Origin: Candidatus Corynebacterium faecipullorum
GTDB lineage: Bacteria > Actinomycetota > Actinomycetes > Mycobacteriales > Mycobacteriaceae
Assembly: GCA_019114925.1 (NCBI GenBank)
Contig: DXEO01000068.1
Span: 1 to 20,039, forward strand
Direction of reading: 5' to 3'
DNA: 20,039 nucleotides
Part shown: piece by piece, positions 6,647 to 13,087 of the stretch
How positions within the stretch are numbered: the first letter of the stretch is position 1
How the letters are laid out: each line of letters begins with the position of its first letter
Program-made: the position numbers and the translations under genes
Notes under the pieces: model-generated
Database searches by the model: none
The model's input: only the letters and a program-made list of their open reading frames with translations
What the model was told of the DNA's origin: nothing

Positions 6647-8119
6647 ATGACGGTCACTAACTACGTGGTCCCCCACCGTGGTTTTGGTGAGCCTCGCCGC
6701 CTTACGGTTGACACCGTCAACCCAGAGATGTTTCTGCAACTGCTCTCTTTAGCAGAAGATAGCCATCTCCCCGTTACCTTGTGTGGACACTCCAGCTCCG
6801 GTTTCCGTGTCCGCATGGAGAGGACATCATCGGCGTCATTCCCGCCTCCCAATCTGCCGGTTATGCAGAGCTGGACTCGATCATCGGTGCGGGATTAACT
6901 CCTCAGGCCACCGCAGAGATCGCGCTCCGCGAAGATGCGGCGGAGGAATCCATCCCGGTATTCGAGGTCCTCCTCCCCGAACCAGACCTGTGCGTTCCCC
7001 TCATATTCCCCCGGCCCAGCGCTGGGGCATGCTCAACGGTGACCGGGCACTGCGTATCACTGATTTTTCGGCGACCACGCAATCTTTGCCGGAGCACCCC
7101 GCTCATCTCCTCGTGCGATTGTCCAACCGCCGGCACTTTTCCGCCGCGCCATCGAGGTTCACTTGGATGATGAACTTGTCGCCACCATTCCGCGCGATCA
7201 AGCCTCGCGGTTGAGCGATACCATCACGGGATTCAAGCATGAGGGCCTCATCGCAATTGCCCGCGCCTACTTCATTCCGGGCTCCGACGCCCCAACGCTC
7301 AATCTCTACATCGAAGACGGGACACCAGACACTAATTTTGCGGTGCAGACCACCAGTTCCGCTGCCACGAAGGGTGCACCAGCTCTCTCCGTGAATTCCG
7401 TTGGGGCTGCCGCGACGACTGGAACGCAGATCGCTGCTGCTAGCGCCGGACTCAAGTTGGCCGGCGCAGCAGGCGTCGCTGTGCTCATCGGCGGCAGAGC
7501 CCACTTTGTCTCCTCGGTGCAAGCACTGCATCCTGAGCACGACCACATCACTGACTCGGCTTTAGAGGAATACGCCGCGTCGCTGCCGGCTCCGAACCCG
7601 GCCAATGATGCAGAAGCTGGCGGCGAACCTTCCACCTCGACAGAAGAGGAAACCGAAGGCACCGCCGCAAGTGTTCACCGGCCTGAGCGCCACAATCTTG
7701 CGTCTGCACCCCGCGCCCTCGAGCGCACTGCTTCCTCCGCTGCAGCAGAGCCAACTGTGCTGACCGAGCAGCTTGAGCCAACTGCGCTAGCAGAGCCCAC
7801 TCAACATTCAGAGCTGGCTGCGCCTGAGGAAGTAACTCCTTCTACGCGGACGAGCACACCCAGCTCCATGCCGACACAGAAAGCGACGTCAGCTTCGGCG
7901 GATCCGAACATCATTCCGACGACTACCCTACGTGCATCTTCGCCAACTTCGTCGACCACAGCTGCTCCGGTAACTTCCGAGACCAGCGAAACACCCAAGC
8001 CAAAGCCGGGCACAGATCGCACTCCTGAACCGAGCCGCACACCGGACCCGACCCCAGAACCAACGCCTGAGCCCCCGCGGAACCGCGACGGCTGGGTCAT
8101 CATCATTGAATTCGGTTAG
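6647..8119 (+). pseudogene. Frameshifted conserved-hypothetical gene: two HIRAN-like repeats plus Pro/Thr-rich tail
   Basis: A single protein can be followed across three frames. Frame of 6647 gives MTVTNYVVPHRGFGEPRRL to about 6810. The next frame gives HGEDIIGVIPASQSAGYAEL to about 7008, then WGMLNGDRALRITDF to about 7140. The original frame returns at EVHLDDELVATIPRDQ and stays open to 8119. Each switch equals loss of one base; two fall at short runs (CCCCC 7008-7012, TTTT 7137-7140). The restored product would be about 490 residues. Two segments, IIGVIPASQSAGYAELDSII...PQATAEI and LVATIPRDQASRLSDTITGF...IAIARAY, look like repeats resembling the small beta-domain near HIRAN proteins of actinobacteria. 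A possible membrane segment (LKLAGAAGVAVLIGG) precedes a Pro/Thr/Ser/Glu tail with TPEP repeats. The last 318 codons are intact (TTG 7163), so a shortened product is possible. No known function is claimed. Sequencing error remains possible. Confidence 0.6.
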
Positions 8120-8208
8120 GCGCCTCAGCGCGCAGCGCCCCCTACTTCCATTCAGGTGGTTAGAGCCGCCTCACGTGTGCCCTTTCCAGCTTCCTCGCAG
8201 TTGGGTAC

Positions 8209-8214
8209 TAAACT
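8209..8214 (+). promoter_or_regulatory. -10 box of DnaQ-like gene, leaderless start
   Basis: TAAACT ends exactly 7 bases before the ATG at 8222, with no Shine-Dalgarno in GTGAACA. A leaderless transcript is likely. Confidence 0.5.
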
Positions 8215-8221
8215 GTGAACA

Positions 8222-9772
8222 ATGACTACGACACCCGGCCCCACCAAGCCTGCAGCGCAGCCTGGCGCAGCAGGGACGCCGGCCGCGGCGTCACCGAACA
8301 CCAACGCCCCGAAGCCAGGACCACGCCCACACCAGGCTTCCCAAAAGCAGACCGGGAATGAGCAACAGACGGCCCAGCCAAACAAGGACGACAACAAGGA
8401 CAAGGCCTCCGCCCGCGAGGAAGCCCTCGCAGCTTTCCCCTTCGTAGCGCTGACCATCCAAACCACCGGCATCCACCCCTCCACCGGCAGGCTGCTCACC
8501 GTGGATGCCCTAACCTTCAACGCCGAAGGAGAAATCGGCCAAGAGTTCCACGCCGTCATCAATCCGGGCGAGGACCCAGGCCCTAAACACCTGCACGGTC
8601 TGAGCGCTGAGGAAGTCCAGGCGGGACAGTCCTTTTCCATGCTCCTCAAACCACTGGACCGGCTCATCGATGGCCGCACTCTTATCGTCCACGACGCCCC
8701 CTACACCTGGGGTTTCATCGTCTCAGAGGCGCGCCGCGCAATGACCGCCGCCGCCCGCCAGAACCGCGCGCGCAATCGCAACCGCGGCAAAGGCTGGCGC
8801 CGCCGCTTCAAGGTGGGACACGTTCCCACCCCAGTGACAATCGTGGATACTCTCGCCACCGCACGCCGCCAAAGCGTATGGGGCACTGATATTCGTCTGG
8901 CAGCAGTCGCTCGCGATACGGGCCTTCCCGCGCCTGACCCCACGGCCAGCGTCGAACGTGCGCAGAGGCCAGAGAAGGAGACCTCCCGCGAAGCAACCCG
9001 CCTGCTTGTGGATCTTTATCGCGCGCAAGCTTCAGGCCCACGCAGCAGCGCAGCACCGGATGATCTGCGAGCTGATCGTTTTGGGCTGCAGCGTTCACAC
9101 GTCCGCGTCGACGCTGCTGAAGCTCCCCGCCAGCACCACAACCCCGGCGCTTATGTACCCGGCAAGGAGCTCATCCGCGGCATGGAAATCGTCGTGGCCC
9201 CGGAAATCACCGAAGACCCCGACACCATCATCGCCGCCCTAGCCCGGGAGGAGCTCAACTACTCTGAGAAGCTCACGCGCGAAACGTCCCTGGTGGTCTG
9301 CAACATCACCACCAACCTCGTGGGCAAGCCCATGCACGCTCACCGCAAGGACATCCCCCTGATGTCCGATGTTGCCTTCCTCGCTGCTCTCGAGCGCATC
9401 GAGGAGCCCACGGAGCCAGAAAAAGAAACCAGTTCCAAGTCGACAGCCAACTCGGGTGGACGCCACAGCAGCGGACAATCCAACCGCAACCTTTCCACGA
9501 ACAAGAACCGTCGCCGCTCGCGCCGCAAGTCCTCCAGCACTCAGAACTCCCCCAAGCAGGGACACGCGCAGAAGAAGCACCAGGGCTCCTCGTCCGACGG
9601 ATCTGCGAGTGACAAGCCCGCCCAGTCGGACTCCGACTCGAACAACCGGAACAGGGGCGGCAATAAAGGCCGCCGCCGTCGCCGGCGCGGTGGGCGTGGC
9701 CGCCGCGGTAGTGGCAAGCACCAGAAGCAGCAAAACTCGGGACACAACCGCTCGCACAACACCGATAGCTAA
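8222..9772 (+). CDS. DnaQ-fold (DEDD) exonuclease-like protein lacking catalytic residues, with BRCT-like domain and Arg-rich tail
   Basis: 516 residues in four parts. Residues 1-70 are a Pro/Ala/Gln-rich disordered start. Residues 73-270 have the RNase T/DnaQ fold: ALTIQTTGIHPSTGRLLTV, then FHAVINPGEDPGPKHLHGLS, HDAPYTWGFI and a final helix near 255-267. Residues 310-392 look like a BRCT domain: an IVV strand, LTRETSLVVC, VGKPMHAH and IPLMSDVAFLAAL. Residues 400-516 are Ser/Gln/Lys/Arg-rich with RRRRRRGGRGRRG. In active enzymes motif I is DxExTG; here Asp and Glu are Thr 78 and Gln 80. Motif II Asp is Thr 163, and no HxxxxD is visible for motif III. I infer a non-catalytic nucleic-acid or protein-binding factor. 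A basic loop (180-196) supports nucleic-acid contact. It lies 24 bases upstream of murT and may share transcription with it. The usual annotation of 'DNA polymerase III epsilon' would be misleading. Confidence 0.82.
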   Translation: MTTTPGPTKPAAQPGAAGTPAAASPNTNAPKPGPRPHQASQKQTGNEQQTAQPNKDDNKDKASAREEALAAFPFVALTIQTTGIHPSTGRLLTVDALTFNAEGEIGQEFHAVINPGEDPGPKHLHGLSAEEVQAGQSFSMLLKPLDRLIDGRTLIVHDAPYTWGFIVSEARRAMTAAARQNRARNRNRGKGWRRRFKVGHVPTPVTIVDTLATARRQSVWGTDIRLAAVARDTGLPAPDPTASVERAQRPEKETSREATRLLVDLYRAQASGPRSSAAPDDLRADRFGLQRSHVRVDAAEAPRQHHNPGAYVPGKELIRGMEIVVAPEITEDPDTIIAALAREELNYSEKLTRETSLVVCNITTNLVGKPMHAHRKDIPLMSDVAFLAALERIEEPTEPEKETSSKSTANSGGRHSSGQSNRNLSTNKNRRRSRRKSSSTQNSPKQGHAQKKHQGSSSDGSASDKPAQSDSDSNNRNRGGNKGRRRRRRGGRGRRGSGKHQKQQNSGHNRSHNTDS

Positions 9773-9783
9773 GCTCCCCCGAC

Positions 9784-9789
9784 TACTCT
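9784..9789 (+). promoter_or_regulatory. -10 box of murT, leaderless start
   Basis: TACTCT ends 7 bases before the murT ATG and lies 11 bases after the preceding gene's stop. The GGGG in the gap is too close to the ATG to be a good ribosome site, so murT-gatD probably has its own leaderless promoter. Confidence 0.45.
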
Positions 9790-9796
9790 GGGGAAC

Positions 9797-11086
9797 ATGA
9801 ATTTTAACTTCCGAAGCGCGTTTTCTTCCGCGCGCACTGCGGTCGCTACCACCGCTGCGGCGCTGGCCACCACCGCCTCGCGCGCCACGGGCCGCGGCGC
9901 GGGCGGCATGATTGGCGGGCTCATCGCCAATGCCATCGACCCCACCATCATGCAGAACTTGGCCAAGCAGCGCCCGGCCATCCTGGTTACCGGAACCAAC
10001 GGCAAGTCCACGACCACGCGCATGCTGGCCGCCGCGGTGCGCACCGAACACACCGTGGCCACCAACGATGGCGGCGACAACATGGATGCGGGAATCATCT
10101 CCGCGCTCTTGGCCGGCAAAGATGCCAGCCATCTAGTCCTTGAGGTGGACGAGCTCCACGTTCCCCACGTCGCGGATAATCTCAACCCCACCGCGCTGGT
10201 GTTGCTGAACCTTTCCCGCGACCAGCTGGACCGCGTGGGTGAGATCAACAAGATTGAGCGCGCCCTGCGCGGCGCCGTCGAGGCCCATCCGGACATGCTG
10301 GTCATCGCCAACTGCGATGACGTCCTCATGACCTCCGTGGCCTATGACGCGAAGAATGTCATTTGGGTCTCCGCAGGCGCTGGCTGGATGGGTGAATCCG
10401 TCACCTGCCCGCGCACCGGGGGCCACATCGTGCGTGACGGTGAGGACTGGCACGCCGTCAAGCTGCTTGCCGACGGCCGTGAGTTCCGCCGCCCCACCCC
10501 CACCTGGGCAGTGACGGAAGAAGGGCTGGTGAGCCCGGAGGGCACCGACAAGCTCAAGCTCGCTTTGCCGGGACGGGCGAACCGCGGCAATGCCGCCCAG
10601 GCCGTCGCCGCCGCAGTCGAAGCTTTCGGCGTGGACCGCCACAAGGCCATCGCCGCTGCGGAAGGCGTCGACGATGTAGCCGGACGCTACTCCACCATCA
10701 CGCTGGGCAAGCGTGAAGTCCGCCTGCTCTTGGCCAAGAACCCAGCCGGCTGGCAGGAGGCGCTGTCCATGGTGGACCGTGAGGCAGATGGCCTTGTCAT
10801 CGCCACCAATGGCCACGTCGCTGACGGTATTGATATGTCCTGGCTGTGGGATGTGCGCTTCGAAGACTTTGAAGGTATTCCCGTCAAGGCTGCTGGTGAG
10901 CGCGGCACCGACCTCGCAGTGCGTTTGGTCTATGCGGATATCTCGCACGAGCTCATCGCAGACCCACTCGCCGCTATTCGATCCTGCCCGGAGGGCCGCA
11001 TCGAGGTCTTGGCCAACTACACCGCCTTCCGTGATCTGAAGAAGGCACTTACCGCCGCAGCAGCAAAGGAGCACTCGAATGACTAG
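9797..11086 (+). CDS. murT: Lipid II isoglutaminyl synthase, Mur-ligase-type subunit MurT
   Basis: With GatD it amidates the D-glutamate of lipid II to D-isoglutamine using glutamine and ATP, on the inner face of the membrane. 429 residues: an Ala-rich N-terminal helix, then the ATP loop VTGTNGKSTTTR (about 64-75), the Mur-ligase middle LEVDELHVPHV and LNLSRDQLDR (about 115-145), NRGNAAQAVAAA (about 262-273) and the C-terminal domain. Asp 352 in WLWDVRFEDF fits the Asp that completes the GatD catalytic triad. Other MurT proteins have a four-cysteine zinc ribbon in the middle domain. Here only one cysteine remains (Cys 204 in TCPRTGGHI), and the second CxxC is replaced by WHAVKLLADGREFRRP. It overlaps gatD by 8 bases, implying coupled translation. 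Confidence 0.93.
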   Translation: MNFNFRSAFSSARTAVATTAAALATTASRATGRGAGGMIGGLIANAIDPTIMQNLAKQRPAILVTGTNGKSTTTRMLAAAVRTEHTVATNDGGDNMDAGIISALLAGKDASHLVLEVDELHVPHVADNLNPTALVLLNLSRDQLDRVGEINKIERALRGAVEAHPDMLVIANCDDVLMTSVAYDAKNVIWVSAGAGWMGESVTCPRTGGHIVRDGEDWHAVKLLADGREFRRPTPTWAVTEEGLVSPEGTDKLKLALPGRANRGNAAQAVAAAVEAFGVDRHKAIAAAEGVDDVAGRYSTITLGKREVRLLLAKNPAGWQEALSMVDREADGLVIATNGHVADGIDMSWLWDVRFEDFEGIPVKAAGERGTDLAVRLVYADISHELIADPLAAIRSCPEGRIEVLANYTAFRDLKKALTAAAAKEHSND

Positions 11087-11858
11087 CCTGCAGATTGGCC
11101 TCATCCTTCCCGACATCCTTGGCACCTACGGCGATGACGGCAACGCCCTGGTCCTGCGCCAACGCGCCCGCATGCGCGGCCACGAGGCAGAGATCGTGCC
11201 CATCAAGCTGGGTGAGCCAGTGCCGGATTCCCTCGACGTCTACACCCTTGGCGGCGGCGAGGACACCGCGCAGATTCTCGCCGCTGAGCACCTCATCGCC
11301 GACGGCGGCCTGACCCGTGCTGCGGCCGCGAAGCGCCCGATTCTGGCGATTTGCGCAGGCCTGCAGGTGCTCGGCGAATCCTTCCGTGCCTCCGGCCGCG
11401 TAGTGGATGGCGTGGGGCTTATCGACGCCACCACGGCCTCCATGACCGAGCGCGCCATCGGCGAAGTAGCCACCGAGCCGACCAAGGCCGGCATCACCGC
11501 TGAGCTCACCGAGCCGCTCACCGGTTTTGAAAACCATATGGGTGCCACCATCCTGGGCCCTGCCGCCCAGCCACTGGGCACGCTGACCCGCGGAACCGGC
11601 AATGCGGATACCGCCGCCATTCTGGACCTCTCCGACAAAGCCGTCCAACGCGATGCCGAGGGCGCAGTACAGGGCAGCGTCATCGCCACCTACATGCACG
11701 GCCCCGTCTTGGCGCGCAACCCGCAACTAGCGGACCTGCTCCTGGCCAAGGCCATGGGAGTCGCACTCAGCGAACTCGAACCCTTGGACATCCCGGCTAT
11801 TGATCAGCTGCGCACCGAGCGCTTTAACGCCTCGGAGCCGCCGCGCTTGCAGCGCTAG
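11079..11858 (+). CDS. gatD: Lipid II isoglutaminyl synthase, glutamine amidotransferase subunit GatD
   Basis: Class I (CobQ/CobB-like) glutaminase that delivers ammonia to MurT. 259 residues. YTLGGGEDTAQ (about 55-65) gives the oxyanion-side glycine loop, Cys 92 in LAICAGLQVLG is the nucleophile, and His 207 in ATYMHGPVLARNP is the catalytic base. There is no Glu after the His as in classical triads; in this family an Asp from MurT serves instead (Asp 352 in the neighbour). GFENHMGAT (about 149-157) is the family's substrate-side motif. The ATG lies inside the last codons of murT (8-base overlap), so the two subunits are translationally coupled. It was formerly annotated as cobyric acid synthase-like CobQ2. 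Confidence 0.94.
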   Translation: MTSLQIGLILPDILGTYGDDGNALVLRQRARMRGHEAEIVPIKLGEPVPDSLDVYTLGGGEDTAQILAAEHLIADGGLTRAAAAKRPILAICAGLQVLGESFRASGRVVDGVGLIDATTASMTERAIGEVATEPTKAGITAELTEPLTGFENHMGATILGPAAQPLGTLTRGTGNADTAAILDLSDKAVQRDAEGAVQGSVIATYMHGPVLARNPQLADLLLAKAMGVALSELEPLDIPAIDQLRTERFNASEPPRLQR

Positions 11859-11859
11859 G

Positions 11860-11875
11860 GGTGCTAGGAAGCACC
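11860..11875. terminator. Small hairpin between convergent gatD and recR
   Basis: GGTGCT-AGGA-AGCACC, a 6-base-pair stem filling most of the 20-base gap between the two stop codons. There is no T-tract on either side, so it would be a weak or factor-assisted bidirectional terminator at best. Confidence 0.35.
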
Positions 11876-11878
11876 GCG

Positions 11879-12535
11879 CTAGACCGTCAGGCGCCCGCTC
11901 AACGCACGCGAGAGCGTGAGCTCATCGACAAACTCAAGGTCGCCGCCCAGCGGCATGCCGGAGGCCAACCGGGTGATCTTCAGTCCCGGGAAGTCTCGTA
12001 GCAGGCGCACAAGATAGGCCGCGGTGGCTTCGCCCTCGGTGTTGGGATCGGTGGCGAGGATGACCTCGGTGATGTCCGGGGAGTCGTCGTAAAGCGGCTC
12101 CTCCGGGGTGGAATCAGCAAGCTCTCGGTCCGGTAGCACGCCGCCGAGGCGCTGCAGCAGCTGCGAGATGTTGAGATCCTTCGGGCCCACGTTCGCCAAC
12201 GGATCGAGTGCGCCGCCCAGCACATGGTAACGGCCGTCATATTCGCCGGTGCGCTCGATGACCTGGATGTCCTTGGGTTCTTCCACCACGCAGATGGTAG
12301 AAGCATCGCGCTGCGAATTGATACAAATGCGACAGACTTCCTCGCGGGAAATATTGCAGCAGATGCGGCAGAAAGTCACGCCATCACGCACTGCCCCCAG
12401 TGCCTTTTGGAGGCGGTCAATCTCCTCTGGATCCTGATGCAGCACGTGGAAGGCGATGCGTTGCGCTGACTTCGGGCCAATACCCGGCAGGCGCGAGAAC
12501 TCATCGATGAGATCCTGCAGTGGTCCTTCAAACAC
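11879..12535 (-). CDS. recR: Recombination protein RecR
   Basis: Acts with RecO (and RecF) to load RecA on SSB-coated single-stranded DNA at gaps. 218 residues, a typical length. N-terminal helix-hairpin-helix LIDEFSRLPGIGPKSAQRIAFH (split at about 9-30), then a zinc finger with Cys 56, 59, 68 and 71 (FCRIC...CRIC). The Toprim domain follows with ICVVEEP (Glu 85) and LATDPNTEGEATAAYL, and the C-terminal Walker B-like LASGMPLGGDLEFVD ends in the usual helix. The start is GTG with GGGGAG about 8 bases upstream. It is last in the dnaX-ybaB-recR series on the minus strand, an order widely conserved in bacteria. Confidence 0.96.
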   Translation of the reverse strand: MFEGPLQDLIDEFSRLPGIGPKSAQRIAFHVLHQDPEEIDRLQKALGAVRDGVTFCRICCNISREEVCRICINSQRDASTICVVEEPKDIQVIERTGEYDGRYHVLGGALDPLANVGPKDLNISQLLQRLGGVLPDRELADSTPEEPLYDDSPDITEVILATDPNTEGEATAAYLVRLLRDFPGLKITRLASGMPLGGDLEFVDELTLSRALSGRLTV

Positions 12536-12590
12536 GCAATGCTCCCCTCACTCAACAATCTCCTAGACCTTGACGGCCGGAGACACAACT

Positions 12591-12633
12591 AAAGGCCGCG
12601 CCGCCCTCGACGAAGAGAGCAACAACGGCCTTT
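12591..12633 (-). terminator. Long hairpin between ybaB and recR, possible attenuator
   Basis: AAAGGCCG (12591-12598) pairs with CGGCCTTT (12626-12633). Inside, on the minus strand, GCTCTC and GAGGGC can form an inner stem, giving an extended structure in the gap between the genes. There is no long T-tract. It may reduce read-through into recR or stabilise mRNA ends. Confidence 0.4.
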
Positions 12634-12649
12634 AAGTCTAACGCGCGGC

Positions 12650-13030
12650 TTACTGGTTACCGCCGAAGACATCCTGGATGGACGGGCCATCGTAGTTCTG
12701 CTGGGACTGACCCATGCCCTGGGACAGCGGGCCAATCTTTTCCTGGGCCAGGCGGCCAGCAGCAGCGTGAGCCTCCTTGAAGGCTCCGACGATGAGGTCC
12801 TGGAGGGTATCGATATCCTCTGGGTCGACGACGGACTTATCAATGGAAACGCTCTGCAGCTCAGCGCCACCGGTCATGGTGACCTTCACCAGGCCATTGC
12901 CAGCGCTACCCTCAACGGTGGCGGCCAGGATTTCCTTCTGAGCCTTCTCCAGCTCAGCCTGGACGCGGGCGGCCTGCGCCAGGATCTCGTTCATGTCATT
13001 TGCCTGCTGCATCGGGTCGTTCTCAGTCAT
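12650..13030 (-). CDS. YbaB/EbfC-family nucleoid-associated protein
   Basis: 126 residues. A long N-terminal coiled helix (MNEILAQAARVQAELEKAQKEI, residues split about 13-35) leads into the small beta-sheet core with GLVKVTMTGGAELQSVSID and the family hallmark VVDPEDIDTLQDLIVGAFKEA. A Gln/Gly-rich tail closes it (MGQSQQNYDGPSIQDVFGGNQ in pieces). YbaB proteins form dimers like tweezers on DNA and are almost always encoded between dnaX and recR, as here. The ATG has AAAGGA about 9 bases upstream. A second Met at residue 7 is an alternative start. Confidence 0.92.
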   Translation of the reverse strand: MTENDPMQQANDMNEILAQAARVQAELEKAQKEILAATVEGSAGNGLVKVTMTGGAELQSVSIDKSVVDPEDIDTLQDLIVGAFKEAHAAAGRLAQEKIGPLSQGMGQSQQNYDGPSIQDVFGGNQ

Positions 13031-13087
13031 GCTAAAAATCCTTTCACACGGTTATTTTTACTACGCGCCAAGTGTACAGATGCCATG

